From: Cyanobium usitatum str. Tous
GTDB lineage: Bacteria > Cyanobacteriota > Cyanobacteriia > PCC-6307 > Cyanobiaceae
Direction: 5' to 3'
NCBI RefSeq assembly: GCF_003011885.1
Contig: NZ_PXXO01000005.1
Span: 119,027 to 183,026, forward strand
Length of the DNA: 64,000 bases
The first letter of the stretch is position 1. The number at the start of each line of letters is the position of its first letter. The notes under the pieces are model-generated. The model saw only the letters and a program-made list of their open reading frames with translations, searched no databases and had not been told where the DNA came from. Below are positions 1 to 7,569 of the stretch, in pieces. The translations under genes were made by a program, and so were the position numbers.

Positions 1-76
1 AAAGTAAGGCGGCGCCACCGCTTCCACCGACAGGCAGGAACCGAAGCCAAAAACACTGCCACCAGCAACGCAGCGA

Positions 77-172
77 TCAGCCCAGCATCCGAATCCAGAC
101 CCACCACAGCACTGCCACCGGCATCATCGCCAGAGCCAGCACAGCAAGGCTTTGAAGTTGCTCAGAGTTCAT
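77..172 (-). CDS. Possible 31-residue single-helix membrane peptide
   Basis: A short reading frame starts at an ATG (170-172) and ends at TGA (77-79). It encodes a polar N-terminus followed by one hydrophobic stretch rich in Leu, Ala, Val and Trp, ending Arg-Met-Leu-Gly. A second hydrophobic frame, offset by one base, continues from about position 110 toward the window edge, so this may be the start of a longer frameshifted gene. No family is recognised. The only support is the membrane-helix composition. Confidence 0.22.
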   Translation of the reverse strand: MNSEQLQSLAVLALAMMPVAVLWWVWIRMLG

Positions 173-443
173 TTGCCTCACTTTGTCCGGGCAACGAACC
201 GGACCGCCACAAGCTGCTGCGGGCTTGGCTCAAGGGGGAGGGGTGAGGTCGGTGGAGCCAGGGAGCTTGCTCACCGAGGTCCACGATTCGGTAGTACTCA
301 CGGCCGTCTGAGCAGCACATATCGGCGTAGTAGCGCTCAAGCACTGCATATGCCTCGTCCTAGCTGTCAAACACCTGACCGGCTATGCCGTGGCTGATGC
401 CGTCGTCGCGTTGCATCCGGTAGCTGCTCATGGCATCTGTCAC
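162..443 (-). pseudogene. Decayed paralogue of the small protein gene at 61599-61811
   Basis: Read leftward from a GTG at 443 or ATG at 431, the translation matches the intact 70-residue protein at 61599-61811 closely (RDDGIS, GIAGQVFDS, YYAD, CCSD and REYYRI are shared). The reading frame is broken by TAG at 360-362, where the intact copy has TAC (Tyr in FDSYD). Similarity continues past the C-terminal coding part into shared noncoding sequence at roughly 224-470. The single nonsense change suggests fairly recent inactivation. The function of the family is not known to me. Confidence 0.7.
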
Positions 444-584
444 TCTTCTTGCTTAGACATCTAAGCCGCCACCACTGCGCAGGGTCTGAGCGGCTGCATG
501 CCACAAAGCAATCCCACCTTGCTCCGATTTGCAGCCAGAAGCAATGCGTTTAAAAGCTGATTGTGCTCAGCCGCTGGCGCAGCG

Positions 585-1292
585 ATGCTGTGCTCATCAA
601 CCCAGGAGGCGCCCAACATGGACGACACGCCACCCCGCCAGGTTCGAGAAGCACGCTGACCGCAGGCCCCTGCTCCAACAGTCTTTATCTAACTGTGGGC
701 GGGTCGTTCAGTCGGGCAAGAGAGCAGCATTCCCCAGTGCCGCTTACCTTGTGCGCCTGACTGATCGACACTCCGGCCGCACCGCTACAGGTGCCCTCAG
801 GAGGACCATCCGCCCCACACCTGGAATGCATGGTCCCAGGTGCCAACGTCAGCAGCTTCGCTAGCCCATTCCACGCTCCAGCGTGTGAGGACACGACGAC
901 CCTCGGGGCCAACCCTGGGGGTTTTGTTTTGTATGTAGTGATCGCGGGCTAAAGCGCGCTCAGTAGTAGCGACCGGGATATTCACCAGGGTGATCGATAC
1001 GGCTGATGCGGATACCAGAAGCCGACTGGCCGTGGAAGCGCAGGATGTCGCTGCCAGAGACCAGAAAGCCCCGCTCTTGGGCCAGCAGCGACACCTCATC
1101 AGCGGTAAGGGCATCAGCCATCATTTGCCGCAGGGCTGGATCAGCCCTCACATGTGCCAAGAACCGCAGTAGTTCGCTCTGGGGCACGGCAGCTCAGCAA
1201 GATCTGCAACATAGAACTGCCAGCAGGACAGGCATCAACGGCTTTTGACGCAATAGCCGCCTGACGAATACCAACCCAGCGGGCATCCCTTG
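585..1292. repeat. Diverged segmental duplication, copy A (partner 45615-46064)
   Basis: About 700 bases here align with 45615-46064. Shared blocks include CATCAACC-AGGAGGCGCCCA followed by ATGGACGACACG, the stretch CCACACCTGGAATGCATGG, CGGGGTTTTGTTTTGTA and TAAAGCGC-CTCAGTAGTAGCGAC. Copy A carries about 35 bases at 631-667 that copy B lacks, and it contains the intact Nif11 gene (960-1187), which copy B has lost by an internal deletion. The 585-959 part has no convincing gene. It does hold an AGGAGG motif before an ATG that opens only 13 codons, and copy B has a counterpart of the same length. Confidence 0.75.
960..1187 (-). CDS. Nif11-domain small protein
   Basis: A 75-residue protein starting at GTG (1185-1187). 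Residues 1-50 fit the Nif11 domain: an N-terminal amphipathic helix with SELLRFLAHV, a second helix around DPALRQMM, and the characteristic ALLAQERGF-like helix ending near the conserved Gly-Phe. Nif11 domains serve as nitrogen-fixation-related small proteins and as leader peptides of nitrile-hydratase-type RiPPs. The C-terminal 25 residues lack a Gly-Gly cleavage motif and a Cys/Ser/Thr-rich core, ending instead in YPGRYY, so a stand-alone Nif11 protein is more likely than a RiPP precursor. No modifying enzyme lies nearby. A truncated second copy is at 45902-45966. Confidence 0.75.
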   Translation of the reverse strand: MPQSELLRFLAHVRADPALRQMMADALTADEVSLLAQERGFLVSGSDILRFHGQSASGIRISRIDHPGEYPGRYY

Positions 1293-1333
1293 CACCATGG
1301 ACGCCGCCACCATTTCGCAGGGTCTGAACCGCT

Positions 1334-1891
1334 TCAGAAGCGTGAGCCTGCTGTCTGCAGGAAGGCCAGCTCCGCCGCACTAGACACCCGCCCCAAAGCG
1401 GCATTGCGGTGGGGGAAACGGCCAAAGCGGGCGATCACATCGCGGTGCCGGCAGGCGAAATCAGCAGTGCGCGGATCGCTGAATCGCTCAAACAGCGGCA
1501 GCGCCGCCTCTTGCACCGCCAGGTCTTCCGAGTGCATCAGCGGCATCAACCAGAACTGACGCCGCGCCTGCTCGGGTTCGGTCTCCAGCCAGCCGAGCTC
1601 CACCGCCCGCAGACTCAACCTCAGGGCCTGTGGATCACCAGCGAAAGCAATGGCGCTATCGCGCCAGATCTGCCGCGGGAACTGATCCAGCAGCAGCACC
1701 AGCGCCAGAGCCACGGTCGGCTCTGCATCCCATGCGCCGAGCTCACCGGCGATGGCGCGTCGGGTCAGGGCAACGAATCGCTGCAGCAGCAGCTGGTCAA
1801 AGGCCCGGTCCTTGGCGAACCACTGGTGCGGCCTGGTTTCGACAAACCAGAACTCGAGAACCTCGCTGGCTTGGTCTCGCTGGCCTGGCAT
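1334..1891 (-). CDS. DUF924 family protein
   Basis: A 185-residue protein with the hallmarks of the DUF924 family (tetratricopeptide-like all-helical fold): an N-terminal VLEFWF followed by a Trp-Phe-X-Lys-Asp segment (residues 10-28), and a central LLLDQFPRQIWR motif (about 67-78) followed by a helix with Phe-Ala-X-Asp-Pro. The length is normal for the family. The biochemical role is unknown. Its ATG overlaps the TGA of the preceding thiamine-binding gene (TGATG arrangement at 1889-1893), so the two are translationally coupled in one leftward operon. Confidence 0.87.
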   Translation of the reverse strand: MPGQRDQASEVLEFWFVETRPHQWFAKDRAFDQLLLQRFVALTRRAIAGELGAWDAEPTVALALVLLLDQFPRQIWRDSAIAFAGDPQALRLSLRAVELGWLETEPEQARRQFWLMPLMHSEDLAVQEAALPLFERFSDPRTADFACRHRDVIARFGRFPHRNAALGRVSSAAELAFLQTAGSRF

Positions 1892-2187
1892 CAGAGCAGG
1901 GCCTGCACGCTGGCCACCTTGTCCTCCAGGGTCTGCTCCTTATCGGTGCGGGTATTGATCTTGACGGTGGTGTAGACGCGAGGGCAGCCCATGGCGTGAA
2001 CCGCCTTGTGGCAGGCCTCGATGGCGGCGAACACCGGCTCCCACTCCCCCTCGATCGCCGTGCCGTTGGGGTGCAGCTGGATCTTGAGGCCGGCTTCTGT
2101 AAGCACCTTCTCGCAGGCGGCGATGTAGGGGGCCAGGTGCACGCCCACCCCGATCGGCACCACACATAGATCAACGATCACCTTCAT
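1891..2187 (-). CDS. MTH1187-family thiamine-binding protein (UPF0045)
   Basis: A 98-residue ferredoxin-like-fold protein. Family features are the early VVPIGVGVHLAPYI strand-helix, LHPNGTAIEGEW in the middle and TVKINTRTDK near the C-terminus. Members are small cytosolic proteins, some shown to bind thiamine or HMP-type ligands. The ATG at 2185-2187 was chosen because homologues begin directly with the first beta strand; the open frame upstream is low-complexity and has no family similarity. It lies 91 bases downstream of the aldolase gene on the same strand and overlaps DUF924 at its stop. Confidence 0.87.
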   Translation of the reverse strand: MKVIVDLCVVPIGVGVHLAPYIAACEKVLTEAGLKIQLHPNGTAIEGEWEPVFAAIEACHKAVHAMGCPRVYTTVKINTRTDKEQTLEDKVASVQALL

Positions 2188-2278
2188 GGTCAGACCCGGC
2201 ACATTGCACCCATCGTGGAGGCACCAGTAAAGGAGCTGCCGTGTCTGTTTTTCCGCCCTCGCACGCCGGTGTGGGCTG

Positions 2279-3091
2279 TCACTCCAGCAGATCAGGATCA
2301 CTGTGGAGGATGTCCTCCCAGAACGACTGAAACCCCAGCCACCCATCCTGGGGCCTGCCGATGTGGGTCCGGGTGTAGGTGGCCCAGTCTTCCCGGATCA
2401 ACTGGGGGCTGCCGGCCGCTTCGGCCAGCAGCTGGCTCTGGCAGCAGCGCTCCATGGAGATGAACCAGAAGGCGGCTGCATCCACGCTTTCTCCCACGCT
2501 GAACAGGCCGTGGTTCTGGTGGATGGCGGCCTTCCCCTGCATGAATTGCGCAGCGAAGGACCGGCCGGCTGCTTCCTCCAGCACCACCTTGCCGCCATCC
2601 TCTTGAATCAGCTCGTGGTCGTTGAAGAAGATGCAGCAGTCCTGGGTGATCGGATCGAGCCGTTTGCCAAGGCTCGAAAAGGCCTTGCCATAGGGCGAGT
2701 GGGCGTGAGCTGCGGCGATCACCTCCGGACGCAGCTCGTGGATGGCCGCATGCAGTACGAACGCCGCCCGATTCACCGGGCGATCGCCGATCACCACCTC
2801 GCCCGCGTGGTTCACCAACAGCAGGTCGCTGACGCGCACGCGGTTGAACGACAGCGCGAACGGGTTAACCCAGAAGTGATCCGGGAATTCCGGATCGCGG
2901 GCGGTGATGTGGCCGGCTACGCCTTCCCCGAACCCCAGCCGGCCGAAAATCCGCAGCGCTCCGGCTAGGCGTTCCTGGCGATGGCGCCGCTCGGCTGCCA
3001 CGCAGCTGAATTGGGGCGGCGAGAGATCACGAAGGGACTTGGCCGTGAGTTGGATCCCAGCGATTTCGCCCGGACTGATCGGATCGGCCAT
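2279..3091 (-). CDS. Class II aldolase/adducin family protein
   Basis: A 270-residue protein with the class II aldolase fold. GEGVAGHITARDP (about residues 53-65) matches the substrate phosphate/Gly-rich region. The zinc-ligand histidines are visible in AAAHAHSPYG (about 127-136) and in HQNHGLFSVGES (about 193-204). Such enzymes cleave or form C-C bonds in sugar phosphates or act on related hydroxy-acids in the cytosol; the actual substrate cannot be read from sequence. It heads the leftward cluster with the thiamine-binding and DUF924 genes. The C-terminal extension with several Trp residues is usual in the cyanobacterial and eukaryotic-adducin-like subgroup. Confidence 0.9.
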   Translation of the reverse strand: MADPISPGEIAGIQLTAKSLRDLSPPQFSCVAAERRHRQERLAGALRIFGRLGFGEGVAGHITARDPEFPDHFWVNPFALSFNRVRVSDLLLVNHAGEVVIGDRPVNRAAFVLHAAIHELRPEVIAAAHAHSPYGKAFSSLGKRLDPITQDCCIFFNDHELIQEDGGKVVLEEAAGRSFAAQFMQGKAAIHQNHGLFSVGESVDAAAFWFISMERCCQSQLLAEAAGSPQLIREDWATYTRTHIGRPQDGWLGFQSFWEDILHSDPDLLE

Positions 3092-3160
3092 GCCTCAAGC
3101 ACCGCAGACTTCATCCTCTCAGCAACGGGCCGGCAGGTTCAGAGCCTTGGGTGTCGGTGG

Positions 3161-3841
3161 TCATTGCTTCACGGTGTTCGGGCGAGCTTCAAGCCGCTCG
3201 ATGAGTTGCTGGAGTCGTTGATCTTGCTGTTGGAGCTGGCTTGTCAGCGATGCCCCAAGCAGGCCAAGAGCAGCTAGCCATACAGCCGAGGTGATCGCTA
3301 CGGCCTTCCAAGGGAAGCCCTGGTGACGGTTGAGCGGTTCCTCCTCCTCCTCATCTGCGGCTTTTTTCTGTTTCTTGATCTTGGTGATCAGGACAGGCTC
3401 GACCTCTGGTTCCTCCAGGGTCAAGATCAATCGCAGCAGCGCTTCTGGGGTTGCAGGTACGAGGGCTCCACCTGTTTGCTCGATACCCATGGCTGCCGTC
3501 AGAGCAGCTCGGCATTGATCCAAACCACCACCAACCCAGAACAATCCCCAAGCCTTCTTGTGGCGATGCAACACCACCCAGCGCTCGGGCCTTCTGTCGT
3601 TGCGGACCAACTGGCAGGCCTTAGCCAATGACCAGGTTCTGCCGCTACTGACTGAGGGCTCAGAACTCAGCAGGAGCCTGCCTTCTGGGTCTTTGCTGTA
3701 GCCCGTTGCGAGCTCAAGAGCAAAGACATCCACGATCTGCACCTTGACCCCTTTCTGTTCTGGGGTCCAGGTAGGGCTCATGAAGAGCTGGGCTCCACCA
3801 ATTCTGTGAAGGCAGTCAGGGGTGAGGGTGTTATCAGGCAT
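3161..3841 (-). CDS. Unknown protein with C-terminal membrane helix and coiled coil
   Basis: A 226-residue protein that I do not recognise. Residues 1-150 look globular and cytosolic. Residues 155-172 form a strongly charged linker (KIKKQKK followed by DEEEEE). Residues 178-200 are one hydrophobic helix (AVWLAALGLLGASL). The tail, SQLQQQDQRLQQLIERLEA, is a short coiled coil. The architecture suggests a cytosolic domain tethered to a membrane with a C-terminal oligomerisation helix. It runs in the same direction as the aldolase gene, 69 bases upstream of that gene's ATG, and may belong to its operon. Confidence 0.6.
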   Translation of the reverse strand: MPDNTLTPDCLHRIGGAQLFMSPTWTPEQKGVKVQIVDVFALELATGYSKDPEGRLLLSSEPSVSSGRTWSLAKACQLVRNDRRPERWVVLHRHKKAWGLFWVGGGLDQCRAALTAAMGIEQTGGALVPATPEALLRLILTLEEPEVEPVLITKIKKQKKAADEEEEEPLNRHQGFPWKAVAITSAVWLAALGLLGASLTSQLQQQDQRLQQLIERLEARPNTVKQ

Positions 3842-4222
3842 TGCGTGCGATCAATGTTTGGAGAAGAGAAGGGAGGTATTTGGCGCGTGGCTTCTGTGAT
3901 TCAAGGGCGCATTGAGCCCGTGGCTGAGTTGTTTGCCACCCGTGACAAACGGCTTGCTGAATCATCCCCTCACCTGCTCTTGACGCAGTAATTCCCGGAG
4001 CTGAACCAGCCCAGCGGGCAGCTCCGGCCACCCCTCACTCCACCAGCCTTAGCCGTGCCGGGGCTTGCTCACCGGAGGCCCGCAAACCGAAGCGGAGCAC
4101 TAACTGATTTGCTCCGCAGCCTGCAGGGTTGCTGCTCACCGTGCTCAGGTTTTGCAAAAACGGTGGCGAGTGATCGGATCAGCTCATCAGCCAGCAAGAG
4201 CAGCAGCCGACCAAAGCTGGCC
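3842..4222. other. Intergenic stretch without a recognisable gene
   Basis: The frames here are short, arginine- and serine-rich and show no family similarity. No strong hairpin, RNA gene or promoter motif stood out. The segment probably contains the promoter of the leftward gene ending at 3161, near 3842-3900, where the sequence is locally more AT-rich. Confidence 0.5.
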
Positions 4223-4423
4223 TTAACGGCGCAGGAATGGGAGGGCCGCCAGCAAGATGCCCACTAGCAGCTGCCCTATGAAACCGGGTACGACATAAGG
4301 CTCCACCATCATCATCAGCCCGCAGAGCATGGGGAGGCCCGCAGCCTGCTTGCGGCCATAGAGCAGGTAAGCCGAGCCCACTAAGCCCAGCATCAAGTTG
4401 AGGAACAGATCCAGAGGTTGCAC
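4223..4423 (-). CDS. Small two-helix membrane protein
   Basis: A 66-residue protein starting at GTG (4421-4423). It has two hydrophobic segments, at about residues 6-22 (LMLGLVGSAYLLYG) and 42-62 (GQLLVGILLAALPFL), joined by a loop with Met-Cys-Gly and Tyr-Val-Val-Pro. Short proteins of this layout, often labelled as amino-acid-transport-related, occur in many bacteria including cyanobacteria; that label is not supported by experiment. The ending Pro-Phe-Leu-Arg-Arg gives a cytosolic positive C-terminus. Confidence 0.62.
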   Translation of the reverse strand: MQPLDLFLNLMLGLVGSAYLLYGRKQAAGLPMLCGLMMMVEPYVVPGFIGQLLVGILLAALPFLRR

Positions 4424-4831
4424 TGTCAGGCAGTGGCTGCAGTCAGTCTGCAGGAGTCAGCCCCTAAAACCCAGCCGGTCCAAGTCGTCGTTTACCTCAG
4501 GTATGGCCATGGTTTTCTGCGTACCGATCACTGGCAGCACGAACCGCTCCATCAAGCGGTTGTCGCCTTCTTTGACCAGAACACTGCCCAGCTCATCACC
4601 TCACCTATTTGCATCGCTGAGGTGCTCTGCCTGCTTGGTAATCCAGGTAACCCTGCAGTACTGGCTGCCCAAAACCACCTGCTTCCAGAGGACTATGCCC
4701 GGGTCGCCGATCTCACCTTGGTGTGCCTCTTCGAGCGGCTTGATATCGCTGAGATCCTCACGCTCGACAGCGACTTTGATGTCTACCGGCGCTTCCGCAG
4801 GCAACCCTTCTGCCGGATTCCTCTTGGCTGA
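4418..4831 (+). pseudogene. Degenerate PIN-domain (VapC-type) toxin
   Basis: The C-terminal two thirds are clearly PIN-like: HQAVVAFF, then LITSPICIAEVLCLL (helix with the conserved Glu), then LVCLFERLDIAEILTLD and SDFDVYRRF, matching the family's final catalytic Asp segment. The N-terminal beta strand that normally carries the first catalytic Asp (hydrophobics-Asp-Thr-Gly) reads VVYLRYGHGFL, so that Asp is gone. About a dozen residues that would hold the central acidic pair appear deleted between RVADL and TLVC; the DL repeat at the joint suggests deletion between short direct repeats. No VapB antitoxin is visible upstream. An active ribonuclease is unlikely. Confidence 0.6.
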
Positions 4832-5267
4832 GCAAAGGCCTTTTGTATCGCCAGGGTCGGGTGTAGGGGCCAGGGGACTGGACCAGCGGCAATCGTCACA
4901 TCAACAGGTAGGGATCGTCACACCTTTGTCCGCTCCGTTGCCGTGAGAATGAAGCAATCAATGGCACTAGCAAGCCCAGCCCTCAAAAAGTCGACTCGGA
5001 TGAATTGATGATTCCTTTCCGTGCCCTGCTGCTACAGAGACTGATTTGCTCGGCCTGGTCCATCGGCGCGATTGCGCTGGTGACCGCCTCACTGCTGGAG
5101 TGGGGTGTGGTCGTTGCTGGCCCTGAAAGGTTGCTCTGATTGCAGCAGGGCGTTTAAAGTAATTAGTCAGATCAAAGTAGTTAGTTAGATCAGAAACAAT
5201 GGCCCTCAAGCGTGGCCAGAAGAAAAGCCCTAAGAGATCAGCACCTATTCATCTTGGTTAAACAGGA
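4832..5267. other. Intergenic region with short repeats and a possible small membrane peptide
   Basis: No convincing gene. A forward ATG at 5008 opens 43 codons (to 5139) with one hydrophobic stretch; it lacks a good ribosome-binding site and is left uncalled. Positions 5160-5195 contain imperfect repeats of TTAGT-CAGATCA (AATTAGTCAGATCA, then GTTAGTTAGATCA). The 3' end lies downstream of the leftward antiporter gene. Confidence 0.45.
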
Positions 5268-6410
5268 TCACCGCTTCACCGCCATAGCTAATGCCGGCAG
5301 CAGTAAGACTGACAGCAGGCTGCCGCCCACCAGAGCTGCTCCCACTTGCGGCGACATCAGCCCGGCCTGCACCTCGAGATAGGCGACAACAATCGGCAAA
5401 TTGAGTGACTGTGACACCAGCAGCGAAAAGCGCAGTCGTTCGATCCGATCAGGCAGCGCCTGGCGATAAAGCAGCCACTGGGGCAGACCACGTATCAAGA
5501 GAATCCCCGCTAAGCAGATCACCGGTCCCCAGGGATGGGCTGCTACAGAGGCGAGGTCCAGCCGAGCACCGGCAACGACGAAGAACAGCGGTACGAATAA
5601 ACCGTAGGCCGACGCCTCCAGTTGCTTGATCGCAGGGGAGATGTCGGGTTCGGCGACAAACCGCCTCATCACCAAGCCTGCCAGCAGTGTTCCCATCAGG
5701 ATGGCAACCCCCAACGCCTCCGACAAGGCAATTAGTCCGACCACCAGCAGATACAGCAGCTGCATTGGCGTGGCGGATGCTGAGCCCGCTACAGACTCAA
5801 ACCAATACCAACAACTTGACTGCCCCATCCGCGCCGGCACCAATGCCAGCAACCACGCCACCACCACCACAAGAGCAACACTGAGCACAGTTGTGATGGG
5901 ATTGGTAGATCCCAGCAACAGAGCCACGGCCAACACCGGGCCCAGTTGTCCCCAAGTGCCTGCACTAAGCAACAACCGCCCCAGCGGTGAATCCCACTCT
6001 CCCGACTCCCGCAGGATCACCAGCAATGTCGATAGGGCGGTCGAACTGAGTGCCACCACCAATGCAACCGGACGTAACCCATCGCCGAGGGGCAGCACCG
6101 AGACCAGAAGCACCCCCACAATGAGAGTGGCAAGCCATCCCAAGGCCCCCAGCCGGCCTGGGGTGCCGCTAAGGGTTTTCTGATCAATATTCAGTCCTAT
6201 TAAGGCGAAGATCAATCCAAGACCTATCTTCGCGAAAAGATCAATCGCTGGATCCTGCTGCACCAAGGCCAGGCCAGAAGGCCCTACAGCAATCCCCCCC
6301 AACATCAATAGCGCGACTGTTGGAAGCCGGCCTCCAAAAAGTCGAGCTACGAAGGGAGATACAGCAACAATGGCAACGATTGTCAGCAGTCCCTGTAGAC
6401 CAACACTCAT
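5268..6410 (-). CDS. Cation:proton antiporter, CPA2 (Kef-type) family
   Basis: A 380-residue, highly hydrophobic protein with about 11-12 membrane spans and no cytosolic RCK/TrkA domain. Family marks are LPTVALLMLGGIAVGPSGLAL near the N-terminus (the span 1-2 hairpin), the IGLGLIFALIGLNID segment (about 63-77), and the paired discontinuous helices around ALSSTALSTLLV (about 119-130). It should exchange K+ or Na+ for protons across the plasma or thylakoid membrane. It stands alone, with the divergent small gene at 6558 beyond a 147-base spacer. The length fits the shorter CPA2 group that lacks the nucleotide-binding tail. Confidence 0.87.
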   Translation of the reverse strand: MSVGLQGLLTIVAIVAVSPFVARLFGGRLPTVALLMLGGIAVGPSGLALVQQDPAIDLFAKIGLGLIFALIGLNIDQKTLSGTPGRLGALGWLATLIVGVLLVSVLPLGDGLRPVALVVALSSTALSTLLVILRESGEWDSPLGRLLLSAGTWGQLGPVLAVALLLGSTNPITTVLSVALVVVVAWLLALVPARMGQSSCWYWFESVAGSASATPMQLLYLLVVGLIALSEALGVAILMGTLLAGLVMRRFVAEPDISPAIKQLEASAYGLFVPLFFVVAGARLDLASVAAHPWGPVICLAGILLIRGLPQWLLYRQALPDRIERLRFSLLVSQSLNLPIVVAYLEVQAGLMSPQVGAALVGGSLLSVLLLPALAMAVKR

Positions 6411-6557
6411 GGACTACGTAAAATTCTACCATCATCCTGCTCCAGCAGAGCTAGATCGTTGAGGAGGGGCCTTGCCTTACGTGCCGATGTGGTAGGCCAG
6501 TGATCGGCTGGGGTGGTATTTATCCGGCTGTTACTGCGTCAAGAGCCGGTGATAACA

Positions 6558-6752
6558 ATGAGCGAAGCTCCTCGTCTTGAACAGCTAGGCCGCTTTCTGT
6601 TGCGGGGCCTGCGCATCGGCGCCAGCACCGTGTCGATCGTGGAGTTGCTGCGTAGCGACTGGACCGCTGGCATCAGTGCAGGCGTCGCCTGGCTGGTGTT
6701 TCTGCAGGTGGAGCGGCGGCTGCCGCCCCTCAGCCCGGAGACCGAGGACTGA
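6558..6752 (+). CDS. Small conserved-looking protein of unknown function
   Basis: A 64-residue protein from the ATG at 6558; an in-frame upstream start at 6513 would add a hydrophobic Arg/Leu-rich leader that looks non-coding. It has an N-terminal amphipathic helix (RLEQLGRFLLRGLRIG), a middle segment and one moderately hydrophobic helix (AGISAGVAWLVFLQV), ending in an acidic tail. Its size and composition resemble small membrane-associated proteins of marine and freshwater Synechococcus. It converges on the Nudix gene with a 39-base gap. Confidence 0.5.
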   Translation: MSEAPRLEQLGRFLLRGLRIGASTVSIVELLRSDWTAGISAGVAWLVFLQVERRLPPLSPETED

Positions 6753-6791
6753 TTCGTGCCCCGACGTTCATCGCTCCGGGCTTTGTTGTGC

Positions 6792-7214
6792 TCAGACCAG
6801 CTTGGTGAGCACGTGCTGCATCACCTCCAGTAGTCCATCGGCGAGGGGGCGATGGCTGCTGAGCTTGGCGCTCCAGATCGATCCAGACAGCAGTTCTTCT
6901 GGGCTTATCAGACCCAAGTCCTGGCCCTCCAGAAGCTGCAGCTGCTCCAGCGGCACCGATAGCTCGGCCTGAAACACATGGGCCGTTCGGCGGTGGATGT
7001 GATGCACCATCACCAGCTCCACCGCCGGGGGCTGCCAGCTGATCTCCTCCAGTAGCTCCCGCCGCAGGGCCTGCTCTGGCGTTTCGCCGGGGTCGAGGTG
7101 TCCGCCAAAGAGCCCCCAGCAGCCGGGCGCAACGATGTCGGGGATGTCGTCGCGCAGCTGCATCAGCCAGCGACCATCCCGATGCAGCATCGCCAGGGCG
7201 ACTTCAACGGCCAT
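6792..7214 (-). CDS. Nudix hydrolase
   Basis: A 140-residue Nudix-fold protein. The Nudix box runs from about residue 38 to 60: GHLDPGE, seven residues, then RELLEEIS. It matches GX5EX7REUXEEXGU except that the late Gly is Ser. The three metal-binding Glu residues are all present. Such enzymes hydrolyse nucleoside diphosphates linked to another moiety using Mg2+; the substrate is not predictable here. The downstream neighbour on the same strand is the two-helix protein at 7224-7466, which lies just upstream in transcription order with a 9-base gap. Confidence 0.9.
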   Translation of the reverse strand: MAVEVALAMLHRDGRWLMQLRDDIPDIVAPGCWGLFGGHLDPGETPEQALRRELLEEISWQPPAVELVMVHHIHRRTAHVFQAELSVPLEQLQLLEGQDLGLISPEELLSGSIWSAKLSSHRPLADGLLEVMQHVLTKLV

Positions 7215-7223
7215 GGATCGGCC

Positions 7224-7466
7224 TCAGGCAGAGGCCGACCGGCGCTGCTGCTTGGCGACGAGCGCGGCCCCGCCCGCTGCCAGCACCAAGCCACCGCTGA
7301 TGGCGAGGAAAGCCAAGGTCTGCAGCAGCAAAAGGAAGATTCCAATGGCCGAACCGGTCACGATCTGCACCCTCGCCTTGATCAGCAGGGTGAGCAGCAG
7401 CAGCACAGTGGCCTTCAGGGCCAGAACCTTGGCCGTGCTGAATGGCAAAAAGGGATTCAAGAACAC
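7224..7466 (-). CDS. Small membrane protein, function unknown
   Basis: An 80-residue protein with two hydrophobic spans (about 12-35 and 42-68) separated by RVQIVTG, and a basic tail (KQQRRSAS). It sits directly before the Nudix gene (9-base gap), so the two are probably cotranscribed. I do not recognise the family. The high Leu/Ala content and Lys/Arg distribution predict both termini on the cytosolic side. Confidence 0.55.
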   Translation of the reverse strand: MFLNPFLPFSTAKVLALKATVLLLLTLLIKARVQIVTGSAIGIFLLLLQTLAFLAISGGLVLAAGGAALVAKQQRRSASA

Positions 7467-7569
7467 ATGTTGATCTCGGGTGTACCCATGCTGGCGGACT
7501 GATCCCGCAGCGGTGGCTTCATTTGCGGCATTTCAACGGGGGTGCTTCCTCCCAATGGAAGGAGTTGCT

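Noticed and set aside
893..935. Possible terminator (CCCTCGGGG ... CCCTGGGGG then TTTTG)
   Set aside because: The two GC runs do not pair with each other well, and no forward gene ends here. The sequence is simply part of the duplicated segment.
1409..2169. Rightward open frames across the DUF924 and thiamine-binding genes
   Set aside because: Both minus-strand genes have recognisable families and a coupled start/stop; the plus frames have no motifs.
2303..2968. 221-codon forward frame opposite the class II aldolase
   Set aside because: The aldolase's His motifs lie on the minus strand; the forward translation has no domain.
5008..5139. 43-codon forward frame with one hydrophobic stretch
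   Set aside because: No ribosome-binding site and no conservation evidence; it is noted only within the intergenic description.
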